Origin: Portunus trituberculatus
Lineage: Eukaryota; Arthropoda; Malacostraca; Decapoda; Portunidae
Direction of reading: 5' to 3'
Assembly: GCF_017591435.1 (NCBI RefSeq)
Contig: NC_059304.1
Coordinates: 22,336,175-22,400,174 of the forward strand
Length of the DNA: 64,000 bases
The position numbers and the translations under genes are program-made. This document shows, in pieces, positions 34,501-47,452 of the stretch. Numbering within the stretch: the stretch's first letter is position 1; each line of letters starts with the position of its first letter. The notes beneath the pieces are model-generated. The model did no database searches. It worked only from the letters and a program-made list of their open reading frames with translations, and had not been told where the DNA came from.

Positions 34501-37500
34501 AGTGGTACAGAATTAGCCCACTTAGTCTGATTTGGTAATCATTGTAAATAAAGTAGAATAATAACTATGTATGTGAAGAGTGTAACTAAAGTTAATCTAA
34601 CTATATAATGATACCTTTTAACTTTTTAGTTTTCATCCAATGCATGATACCAGAGATATTTATTGGACATTTTGCAATGAGGAGGAATATTAACACAACA
34701 ACCATTCTTTTGTAGGGTCATGAATATGTTGGGGTTACCAAAAGCTTGTTTAAAGGCAGTCGCATCAACATCAAAGTGAAGTGTGACCCTGAAGATCCAA
34801 ACAGGCCTCTCAATATCTCCATTGCCTGGCTACTGAGGAAGACACCCTGCTGGAATGAGTACTCCTTCCCCAAGGTGTGTGGTAGTCTTTGTGGCAGTTG
34901 TGTGTGGCAGTTGTTTGTGACAGTTGTGTGTGGCAGTGTTTGTGACAGTTGTGTGTGGCAGTGTTTGTGACAGTTGTGTGTGTGGCAGTTGTTTGTGACA
35001 GTTGTGTGTGGCAGTGTTTGTGACAGTTGTGTGTGGCAGTGTTTGTGACAGTTGTGTGTGTGGCAGTGTTTGTAGCAGTTGTGTGTGGCAGTGTTTGTGG
35101 CAGTTGTGTGTGGCAGTGTTTATGACAGTTGTGTGTGTGGCAGTTGTGTGTGGCAGTGTTTGTGACAGTTGTGTGTGGCAGTGTTTGTGACAGTTGTGTG
35201 TGTGGCAGTGTTTGTAGCAGTTGTGTGTGGCAGTGTTTGTGACAGTTGTGTGTGGCAGTGTTTATGACAGTTGTGTGTGGCAGTGTTTATGACAGTTGTG
35301 TGTGTGGCAGTTGTGTGTGGCAGTGTTTGTGACAGTTGTGTGTGGCAGTGTTTGTGACAGTTGTGTGTGTGGCAGTTGTGTGTGGCAGTGTTTGTAACAG
35401 TTGTGTGTGGCAGTGTTTGTGACAGTTGTGTGTGTGGCAGTTGTTTGTGACAGTTGTGTGTGGCAGTGTTTGTGACAGTTGTGTGTGGCAGTTGTGTGTG
35501 TGGCAGTTGTTTGTGACAGTTGTGTGTGGCAGTGTTTGTGACAGTTGTGTGTGGCAGTGTTTGTGACAGTTGTGTGTGTGGCAGTGTTTGTAGCAGTTGT
35601 GTGTGGCAGTGTTTGTGGCAGTGTTTATGACAGTTGTGTGTGTGGCAGTGTTTGTGACAGTTGTGTGTGGCAGTGTTTGTGGCAGTTGTGTGTGTGGCAG
35701 TGTTTGTGACAGTGTGTGGCAGTGTTTGTGACAGTGTTTGTGACAGTTGTGTGTGTGGCAGTGTTTGTGACAGTTGTATGTGACAGTTGTGTGTGTGGCA
35801 GTGTTTGTGACAGTTGTGTGTGTGGCAGTTGTGTGTGTGGCAGTGTTTGTGACAGTTGTGTGGCAGTGTTTGTAGCAGTTGTGTGTGGCAGTGTTTGTGG
35901 CAATTGTGTGTGGCAGTGTTTGTAGCAGTTGTATGTGGCAGTGTTGGTAGCAGTTGTGTGTGTGGCAGTGTTTGTGGCAGTTGTGTGTGTGGCAGTGTTT
36001 GTGGCAGTTGTATGTGGCAGTGTGTGTAGCAGTTGTGTGTGGCAGTGTTTGTGGCAGTTGTGTGTGGCAGTGTGTGTAGCAGTTGTGTGTGGCAGTTGTG
36101 TGTGGCAGTGTTTGTGGCAGATATGTGTGGCAGTGTTTGTGGCAGATGTGTGTGTGGCAGTGTTTGTGGCCGTTGTGTGTGGCAGTGTTTGTGGCAGTTG
36201 TGTGTGGTAGTGTTTGTGGCAGTTGTGTGTGGTAGTGTTTGTGGCAGATGTGTGTGTGGCAGTGTTTGTGTTAGTTGTGTGTGGCAGTGTTTGTGGCAGT
36301 TTTTGTGGCAGTTGTGTGTGGCAGTGTTTGTGGCAGTTGTATGTGGCAGTTTTTGTGGCAGTGTTTGTGGCAGTTGTATGTGGCAGTTGTGTGTGGCAGT
36401 GTTTGTGGGAGTTGTGTGTGGCAGTGTTTGTGGGAGTTGTGTGTGGCAGTGTTTGTGGCAGTTGTGTACGAAACATTTCTAAGCAGGGATTTCTTGTGAA
36501 CAATGCAGCATAAATCAGTTCCTAAGATTTTATGAACATTTTGATATGATATTTTGTTAATTATGATTTGATGAGATGTTTTGTTATTACAACCTTGTAT
36601 TTTTTTTCTTTATGATTTTTATATTAAAAGTTACTATGTATGGTGACAATTGCTGACATGCCATTCAAAATGATGGTTATGACAATGATGATGTTTTGTT
36701 CCTTCCATCACCAGGGGAAAGAGGAAGAGTTGTTCATGTGGTACTTCAGGAAGCCTGGTAAGCTGCCATCCACCCCAAATGGCACCCGCTATGAAACTGC
36801 CTACTACATGAAGGAGCCAGCCACCTATCTCTGTGACCACAACATTGTGCTGGTGAGGCTTTCCTACTCCTGCTGTCCTTTGTTCAGACTTTCTTGACCC
36901 ACAATTTGCTCATGCATTTCTTTCCTACAACTTGAATAGACTTCATCCTTTGCCAATACTAAGACTAGAGACCACTGGTATGAGTTGTGGGATTTTACTG
37001 TGATATAAGCAGGTGTTTGAAATTAACTCATTGACCATTTAAGGAGAGAAATTGCATTCTTATAATTATATGACTAGTATTTTATTGTGAGATTAACATT
37101 TTCTCCATCTCTAATTGTTTAAGCATTTTTCTGTTTTTGTTTAATGACAATTCTGTTATCAATATCTCCACTGTACATATATTAGTAGATGTAGTTTTCT
37201 TTTTCTATGTATGCTCCCAATTAGGGGTTTCAACTTTATAGGTAAGTATGCTTTTCAAAGAACCATTAATTCCTGTTTTAAAATTTTAAGGTAACATGAT
37301 TAGAATTTGACCTCTAGTAGGTATATATAATTACCATGTTAGATGCAGGCTCTCCAACTATAAGTTAAGTTTTTGATTATTTGTTTTCTAACGTTGTGCA
37401 GGATGATGTTTCGCTGGATTCCATGACTGACAAGGGCGATGCAGTAACGGAGAAGTCCCAGATGAAGGCAGAACGTGAAACACAGGATGGAGCAAAGGCA

Positions 37501-40500
37501 GGAGCAGTTCCTGGAGCAGCAGGTGAGGTAGTGGTTTGTTGTATTCTTTGGTGCACCAAAGAGAGAGGCATCTGCTGCTTTCCCTGGGACCCATACTTAC
37601 AGTACTGTACAGTAGTGCAAAAAAGGTTTCTCTATATATACAGTGCTTAATTGACATCCATGACTTTAAGCACAAGTCACTGATTACCTGAGGAGTGCAA
37701 AGGAGTTACAGTTTTCAAAGTAAAGTTATATCTAAATATGCTCAGCTATTATGGATTATTCTATCCTTTTGTAATTGATGCTAAAGTAAGGGAGTGACAA
37801 ATGATTGTTTTTTTCCCTCACAGCCTCTCAGTATCTGTCATCCTCGGACATCAGCATAAATGGTCAGGCACGCACTAACCATCCGGTGACCATTGTTCCC
37901 ACTGATGGGGTGTACCTGCTGGATATACATATTGCCCCAGCTGATTATTCTGTGTTTAATGCCTCCTATGTTGCCTATGTTGACATTGAGATGAAGAGTG
38001 ACTATGGTTACCTCTCAGCTGCAAGTGAGTATGACCCAGGCCACATTAAGAGATGCTTTGCTCACACATCATAGCTGTTTTCAAAGCCCACTGAAATGAG
38101 TAGCTAGGTTCTCAAGGATATTTCTCTTGTTAGTAATGTAGAAATTTTATGATGTTGTCACTAGAACCATAAAAATACCTTAAAGACTTAGATCACTTTA
38201 TCTAATACCTTTTGAAAGTAGTGTAGATGATGGCAGGTGTTTAAGAATGTCATCCATGCTTCAGTAGTAAGATGTGAGACGTCAGCTGGAGTAGATGAGT
38301 GAATTTTTTATTTTTTTTTCTATTGTTGGGATAGGAATAACCCTCTAATAAGAGATTGTGATAGCTTGGAGTTATAAAACAGGAATGTTCTTGAAAAAAA
38401 ATTAGAGTTTGTGAGAATATATATGCTTCATATTACATGATTTATGTGTCCATCTTTTTGTGGATCAGACTGGCCTTTGCTTGGCTTCTACGGAGCCATG
38501 TGTGTTGTGTACCTGGTGTACGGCTTTGTGTGGCTCATCGTCTCTGCCATGCGTTGGAGGGAGCTGCTCCGCGTACAGTACTGGATAGGAGCTGTCATCT
38601 TCCTGGGTAAGAGTCGTGAGGAATGTTCCATTGTTTAATGTTTAGTAAAGAAATTTGCAGAATAAGCCTTTGGTAGTGTATTAGTACTTTTTGGTGTTGA
38701 TTTGTGCTAAGACTAAGGATGCAGTCTGTTATTTATGTGTTTTGTGAAGCAATCTTATAGTTATCATTGCACTTCAGTTGTTGCTTTCAAAGTTGAGAGG
38801 CTCATGTGTAAACTTTCTCCTTGGAGCATCTTCTTTTTTCAACCAGTATCTTTCTCTCTCAGGCATGTTGGAAATGTCAATGTTCACGGCAGAGTATAGC
38901 AGTCTCAATGGACGAGGCTACAGTGTCTCTGGACTTCTGATTGTAGCAGAGTTGGTGTCATGTGCCAAGCGGACTTTGGCGCGAATGTTGATCATCATTG
39001 TCTCACTTGGCTTTGGAATTGTGAAGTAAGCTGTGGAGGATGTCTCTTCAAACACATTCTCAAGAGTACCTGTTGTAGGAGTGCAAGCAAGGAACATCTC
39101 TTGCTAAAAGTTTTTTTGACTTACCTCTGAATTATGTGGCTGTTATATCATTGAAAGTGGAAATAATGAGTACTGAGGAGTTGTGTCATCACTTTGAAGG
39201 TGCTGCAATAGCAAAGTCATGTGGCACTAACTAGGATTGAGGATGTGTAAACTCTGCCAGTGAAGGAAACCTACAAACCTGTTGTAAACTGAACACTACC
39301 ATGGAGATGGAGAGACTCACTAGGGAGTTCTCTAATTGCTGCCTGAACAAATTTTTTATTAATTTGTTTATTATTTATTTGTTGTTTTTTATACATATTA
39401 TCATGTTTCTTTATGACACATTCAATGTAGAAAAACAGAGTTGGGATTATGACTGTGTAGATATTGTATGATACCATTTCCTTAATGTTTTTAGATGGTA
39501 AGTGTTTGTATTTGGTCTGGCAGGCCTCGGCTGGGTGTTGTGCTGCACCGTGTGGTGGGTGTCGGTCTCATCTACTTTGTTCTGGCAAGCATTGAGGGTT
39601 GCACTCGAGCCCTTCAGCCTCGCAACAACTCACAGGTCAGTGATTCAGTGAGGTATTCTTATTTTCCTCATTTTATTCTTTTCTCTTTTTAGTTTTGATT
39701 TATGACTTCCTGCGTGACTTGAGTGTCAATCAATTAAGTTTTATATACATCTCCTTGATACTTACAATATTACATTTCCTTCACACAGCATCAGCTTGCC
39801 TCTGTCCCTTTGTCTCTGCTGGAGTCAGCAATCTGCTTCTGGATCTTCACAGCCATGGTGCAGACAACCCGCACGCTGCGTCTACGTCACAATCTGGTCA
39901 AGCTCTCCCTCTACACCCACTTCACCAACACCTTGACTTTCGCTGTTATTGCTTCTGTCATTTTCATGATTTGGTCCATCAGGTGTGTAGGTCATCAGGT
40001 GAATGGAGGAGCCTTTCAAAGACCTGCATCCATGTCTCTAAACTATTATTTTTGTGTAATCACCGCAATCATATCTCATCAAATGGTAGGATTTTTGTCT
40101 TATCAAAGGTTGCACACATATTTTGTCCACTAGGAAACACTAAAGTGAGAATTGTCTGTAAGGATGTATAGATAGTTTCATTATTTACTGCTCATTTTAC
40201 ATTTGATATCTTATATCTTATAATTTGCAGGTATCATGAGTTTGAAAGTTGCCTGACTGACTGGAAGGAATTCTGGGTGGATGATGCATATTGGCACATT
40301 CTCTTTGCCATCCTCCTGCTGGTTATAATGATTCTGTGGCGACCCTCAAACAACAACCAGGTCAGTGGGATAACCATCTTTTGTGTGTTCTCAAGTGTAC
40401 AGGCTTTTGTAGGACTCTGCCTCAGACCAGCAACAAAAGGATGGTTTGTTCCCTCTTCACTGTCAGTTACTTTAACATTAAATCTTGTCAGTAGTGGTGG

Positions 40501-40979
40501 AAGGGTAATGGAGGGACCAGCAGCCCCACCAAAGATGCTGCTCCTCAATCGGTATGTTTCTATCGGATTAGTGACAACATGGCATGACATAGGTAACGTC
40601 ATCACCTCTACTCCCAGGTGTCAGGAGTAAGCCTGTGGGTAATATGGGTAATTGAATGTGATTCCATAGGGTAATTATTGTAGTCCATTGGTATTCTATG
40701 GGTGACCAATATATAATTAGGTGTAAGTCTGTAGGTAATCATGTGGAGTATGCAGAGGTGGGCGCATTACTGAATATCGGGTAGTCTGATATCATGCCTC
40801 CGGACCTCGAAACGCAGGTAGTCCATACCTGAACTTCGCACCTAAAATTTTTTCCCTCGGTCTGGTACCGCACCTTCGCACATCTGGTACTGTACCCAAA
40901 ACTATTAACGAGCACCTGAAAAATCTTATCCGCACCTCAAAAAATATAACAAAATACAAGGAAATAATACATTAGAGCT

Positions 40980-41045
<66 letters not shown>

Positions 41046-43750
41046 TAAGCCCTAGTTATACCATAAGGGCAGTGATTCCCAACCTTTACACCTTGGAGGA
41101 ACCCTGTAATAATTTTTCATATTCCAAGGAACCCCTATATATAGTATTCTAATTTATATATTATTTTTACGAAAAGTACTTGAGCAATATAATTCATATA
41201 AAATCTAATATTACATCAAATGAGAGTTCACACTAATAAGTCAGTAATGTTATGACTTACCTTCAGTGTGACACTTGGGCTTGTTTCTCTCTGCGTATCT
41301 GTGAAATTCTTGGCCGAATTTTTGACAGACACACGCGCAGTTCTTCCTCGACAGACAGAAGACGATTTCTTGATTTGCTTTTAATGATGGTCAGGCATGA
41401 GAATGCTTGTTCACAGAGGTAAGAAGTTGAAAACTGGAGTAAAACATTCAGTGCTTTTACTGAGATGACAGGGTACTCTCGCTTTGCTGAAATCCAAAAC
41501 TTGTCAAGTAGTACTTCATTAAATTTCATTTTCAAGGTTCGATCGCACTGTAATTCACTCAGTTCTTCTTCTTCTTGCAGACTAAGTAGGTTTTCTGTAC
41601 TTGGTGAGAACTCAGTGAAGGGGTTTCTCACCCAGTCATACATATCTGATGACAAGGAGGGGAAATACTTATGAAGCTTTTCTGACAGTGATCCCAAATG
41701 ACTTGTAATTAATGGGATGACATATTCATATTTAGTCTGAGTTTGAACTTGAAGTAGGAGTGGAAACATTTCGACGTTTCCTCTTGAAAGGTGCTTTTTC
41801 CAAACAGAGAGTTTATTCTTAAATGCAAGAAGTTTGTCTGTGGAAGTCAGAATGTTTTCCTTTGCACCCTGCATGCTGGTGTTCAAGTTATTTAAATGCT
41901 GATAAATATCTGCTAAATATGCTAATTTCATTTGCCAGTTTGTAGATTCAAGACACTCACAGAAACTGGCTTTATTATTCTCTTTGAAGAAAAGCAGCAG
42001 TTCCTGTCGCAGCTCAAATACCCTTGACAAAACTTTACCTCTCGATAGCCATCGAGCCTCTGTGTGCAGGAGAAGCGTCACGTGGTCTTTTTGCATGTTT
42101 TCACACAACCTTGCAAACATGCGAGACTTCAGAGGGCGCTGCTTTATAAAGTTGACCATGTTCACAGTTATATCAAGAACTTGTTTTAAATCATTCCCAA
42201 TACTTTTTGAAACCAGAACTTCTCGGTGGAGAAAACAGTGAGTTGTTATGACTTCAGAGTTTTTTTCTTTCACGCGTGATACAAAGCCTTGTACTGAACC
42301 AATCATTGAGGGAGCACCATCAGTGCAGATTCCAACGCACTGGTTCCATGACAAATTATAAGATTCCAGGTAAGAAGACAAGATGTTGAAAATGTCGTGG
42401 CCTTTGGTAGTTTCTGGCAGTTCTTTACAGCATAAAAAATTTTCCATTATTTCACCTTCATTTTCAAATCGTACAAATGTCAGCAGCTGAGCTTTACCAG
42501 TTATATCAGTTGTCTCATCTACTTGGAGAGCAAAGTTGTTATTCTGCAGTATTTCTGACAAAATACCAGAAATATTGTTGGACAGGTCATCCACACGCCT
42601 ACTAATTGTATTATCAGAAACAGGAACCTTGCTTACTTCACATTCAGCTTCTTCACCTAGCATTGTTCTCACAATTATTTTACAAGCAGGCATTATTAGA
42701 CTTTCTGCGATAGTGTGACTTTTCATTTTCTTGGCAACTAGCTCAGCCACTAAATAGCTTGCTTCTTGGGCCTTATCACTGATGGTTACCTTCCTTTCAA
42801 AAACTTTTCTTTGTTTCTGCTGTGAATCCAAGAGTCTTCGAAAATAATCCACGGTTTTGTTTGACAAGTGGCTGTGATTAGTACTGAAGTGTCGCTTTAA
42901 CTTGGCTGGGACCATAGCTGTGTTAGCGAGCTTTTTTCCACAAACAATACACAAGGGAAGTGGACACTTTTCTTCTCCAGTCCATGTAAAGCCAATGGCC
43001 AGATAACTGTCATTGTAAAGGCGATTTTTTTTAACATCGCTCACTTTTCCTTTACTCGTACTTGGCTGTGGTATTTGTGACTCATCGTCACTGTCCTCCT
43101 CTCCACTGCCATGCTTTCTTTTCAAATATTTCAACATGCCGCAGTCTTCTAAATCAGTATCAAACTAATATTAACTGGTGAGATTAATTAACACAACGTT
43201 TCACTCGGTTGCGCTGCTCAAAACTGACTGAAGGAAGAGGTGTGAACGGCTGGGCTGGGGGTCGTGACACGTATGATACTCGTACCGGGTTGCGTCACCC
43301 TCCTACCCGACCCGTCACCAAACTAGCGGAGTAGGAATGAAGGGCGTATCCCGCACCGGTAATAACACTTTTTTTTTTTTCCCTTAATTCTATGCATAGC
43401 ATTTGCTCTCATTACTAGTATATACATTGTACTGACTGACACGCACGAGTATGTTGGTGTCTGGAGAGTGTTTGTGACGTGTTGTTGAGTAGGAGTTACG
43501 AATTATGAATTAAGATCACTGTCATATTGTAATAGCACATAATTATTTTACGGTTTCTCGCGGAACCCCTGGTGATGGTCGGCGGAACCCCAGGGTTCAT
43601 TTGAGAGAGGTTCAGCATGGCTTTCCAAAAGATCGGAACCCCGGTTGGGAATCACTGCGAGTGGACAACCTACACCACAGCAGCAGCGGCAGCCCTCACT
43701 GTTACCTTATGGAAGGAAAATTTTGCCAATCTTTTAGAGTTGAAGACAAT

Positions 43751-43790
<40 letters not shown>

Positions 43791-45217
43791 CACCTTAATG
43801 AATGACGTCACTAAGTGGCGGGAAAACCTGCCTGGTAGCACAGACCGCCAAAAAATGGCCGAAAGTAATGCTATGGAGTGCGGACTGTTAGTCGTCTTTA
43901 TTCATTGTTTTTTTTTTTTTTTTTTTTTTTTTCTCATCCTTGAAAATTTCAGGTGCGGAGGTACGGACTCAGAATTTCGCCTTTCTGCACATGTCGCAGA
44001 TGCGGAGGTACGGACTTAAAATTTAGCCTTTCCGTACCTGTTACTTCCGCACTTTTGAAAAAATTTCCACACTTTGGACCTCCGCACCTCGTTTGGTGGT
44101 CCACAGGTATGGAGGAGTAGAGGTGTGGACTGAGGTATGGAAGTGCCCAGCTCTGGGAGTATAACAATGACAGTGCACATGTAACACATCTACTGTGTGA
44201 TTGTTGTCTACACTATGCGTTGGCCTCCAGCTGGTGGTGGTCCTGGTATGTCATACTTATCATTTGGTGTAAACATATCCATTCTGTGTGTGTGTGTGTA
44301 ATAATAATAATAATAATAATAATGATATAATAATATTTCAGTTTATTTGAATGGCAACTAGTACAGGTACAGGGCTGAAAATCCTACATATTGAATCATC
44401 TTATACATGTATATATTCTTATATACTAACAATCATACTTCTTAAGTCTACACAACCCCCATGTTGGCACCTTACATATGGTGCATGGCAGATATTCATA
44501 GCACCAGATAAGCCTAGCGGCCTAGGCCCCAGGGTGATGCCACCCCAAGTGCATTTTGTTTTTGTTCGGAGTTTGTTTCTCCTACCCAGCAGCGGGTCAC
44601 AACTTCCATCTTATGCCAAGTACCCAATCACTGCTAGGTGAACAGGGGCCACACACTTGAATAGAAGTCTTGCCCAAATGACCTCTGACCTATCTCGGGA
44701 ATTGAACTTGGGCTCTCTCGATTGTGAGTCGAGTGTGCTACCACAATGTGTGTGTGTGTGTGTGTTCACCTCGGTCGCCTGCTGGTCACCCAGCCAGTCT
44801 TCCCCATTACGGAGCGAGCTCAGAGCTCATAGACCGATCTTCGGGTAGGACTGAGACCACATCAACACACAACACACACTGAGAAAGCGAGGCCACAACC
44901 CTCGAGTTACATCCTGTACCTATTTACTGCTAGGTGAACAGGGGCCACACATTAAGAGGCTTGCCCATTTGCCTCACCACTTACCGGGTGTGTGTGTGTG
45001 TGTGTATTTACCTAGTTGTATTTACCTAGTTGTAGTTTTACAGGGCCTGGGCTTTATGCTCGTGTGGTCCCGTCTCCATATCTACACTTATCCAATTTTT
45101 CTTTAAAACTATGTACACTCTTTGCTGATACCACTTCCTCACTCAAACTGTTCCAAGTCTCAACACATCTTTGCGGGAAACTAAATTTTTTAACATCTCT
45201 CAGACATTGTCCCTTCC

Positions 45218-45281
<64 letters not shown>

Positions 45282-47172
45282 TCACCTCGGTTGTCTGCTG
45301 GTCACCCAGCCAGTCTTCCCCATTATGGAGCGAGCTTAGAGCTCATAGACCGATCTTTGAGTAGGACTGAGACCACAACACACACCGGGAAACCGAGGCC
45401 ACAACCCCTTGAGTTACATCACGTACCTATTTACTGCTAGGTGAACAGGGGCCACACATTAAGAGGCTTGCCCATTTGCCTCACCGCTTTCTGGGACTCG
45501 AATCCGGTGTGTGTATTTATATAGTTGTATTTACTTAGTTGTAGTTTTACAGGGCCTGGGCTTTATGCTCGTGTGGCCCCGACTCCATATCTACACTTAT
45601 CCAACTTTTCTTTAAAACTATGCACACTCGTTGCTGACACCACTTCCTCACTCAAACTCTTCCAAGTCTCAACACATCTTTGTGGGAAACTATATTTTTT
45701 AACATCTCTCAGACATCTTCCCTTCCTCAGTTTCTTACTATGTGATCTTGTGCTTGTAATGTCATATTCTTCTCTCAGGATTAGTTTATCATGATCCACT
45801 TGATCCATTTTGTTAATCAATTTATAAACTTGTATCAGATCCCCTCTCTCTCTCCTCTGTTCCAGGGTTGGTAGATCCATAGCCTTTAGTCTCTCCTCAT
45901 ATGTCATCCCTTTAAATTCTGGAACATTCTTGTAGCCATTTTTTGTAGTCTCTCCAATTTCCTTATGTGTTTCTTTTTATGAGGGGTCCACACAACTCCT
46001 GCATATTCCAATCTAGGTCTTATTTTAGTACTTATCAATTTCTTCATCATTTCTTTGTCCATATGTCCCAACTTTTCTTTAAAACTATGCACACTCGTTG
46101 CTGACACCACTTCCTCACTCAAACTCTTCCAAGTCTCAACACATCTTTGTGGGAAACTATATTTTTTAACATCTCTCAGACATCTTCCCTTCCTCAGTTT
46201 CTTACTATGTGATCTTGTGCTTGTAATGTCATATTCTTCTCTCAGGATTAGTTTCTCATTATCCACTTGATCCATTCCGTTAATCAATTTATAAACTTGT
46301 ATCAGATCCCCTCTCTCTCTCTTTTGTTCCAGGGTTGGTAGATCCATAGCTTTTAGTCTCTCCTCATATGTCATCCCTTTAAATTCTAGAACCATTCTTG
46401 TAGCCATTTTTGTAGTCTCTCCAATTTCCTTATGTGTCCACACAACTCCTGCATATTCCAATCTAGGTCTTATTTTAGTACTTATCAATTTCTTCATCAT
46501 TTCTTTGTCCATATAGTGAAATGCTAATCCAATATTCCTTAGCAAATTATGTCTCTCTGAAAATTCTATCAATATGGCTTACCGGTTGATTGTTTTCTTC
46601 CATCGTCACTCCCAAGTCCTTTTCCTTTTTTACTTTTTCTAGTTCTACTCCATCTCCCATCTTATAGATTCCCACTGGTCGTCTTTCACTTTTCCCATTT
46701 CCATGACATGGCTTTTGTCCACATTGAATTCCATCTCCCATTTTTTACTCCATTTCCAGATCTTGTTTAAGTCTTCCTGCAGTATTTCACAATCCTCTTT
46801 TTGTTTTATGACTCTGCACAGTTTCGCATCGTCCACAAACAGATTTATGTAGCTGTTCACTCCCTCTGGCATGTCGTTTATATATATGAGAAAAAGTATT
46901 GGTGCCAATACTGACCCCTGTGGCACTCCGCTGTCTCTGCTCTCCACTTGGACTTCATATCTTTAACTACTGTCCTTATTTTTCTCCCCCTCAAGTAATT
47001 TTCCATCCATCTCAATGTGCTTCCTTTTAAGCCACCCTTCTCTAACTTCCATAGTAATCTTTCATGTGGCACTTTATCAAACTCCTTTTTTAAATATAAA
47101 TAAATACAGTCAATCCATCCCTCTCTCTCTTGTACTTTATCAACTATTCTAGCGTAGAAACTCAATAAATGT

Positions 47173-47258
<86 letters not shown>

Positions 47259-47383
47259 ACCTAGTTGTATTTACCTTGTTGTATGTTACATGGTTTGAAC
47301 AGGGCTCATAGTGACCTGTCTCCATATGTATATTTATCCAACTTTTCCTTAAATTTGTGCATAGTTTTTGCTGCTGCTGCTGC

Positions 47384-47452
<69 letters not shown>

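Larger units (their letters stand above)
40753..44155. mobile_element. Outer nonautonomous hAT element with 8-bp duplication
   Basis: The left end is CAGAGGTGGGCGCA and the right end is the reverse complement of CAGAGCTGGGCAC. GGAGTATG lies at 40745-40752 and GGAGTATA at 44156-44163, an 8-bp target duplication with one mismatch, as expected for hAT. Without the intact hAT inserted in it the element would be roughly 0.8 kb. Its own interior (40770-41060 and 43660-44150) is rich in GGTACGGAC/GTACCGC-type words and encodes nothing. Confidence 0.8.

Noticed and set aside
34875..36470. CRISPR-like spaced repeat
   Set aside because: Units are contiguous, vary in length and drift, have no unique spacers, and lie in an animal intron.
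35625..36503. 292-codon His/Thr/Asn-rich open frame on the minus strand
   Set aside because: It is translation of the intron 2 minisatellite. Both strands are open because the unit lacks stop words.
41061..43712. Extended inverted match CCATAAGG outside the inner hAT ends
   Set aside because: The match is short and broken by indels, and the right partner lies 40 bp beyond the terminal repeat, so it may be chance.
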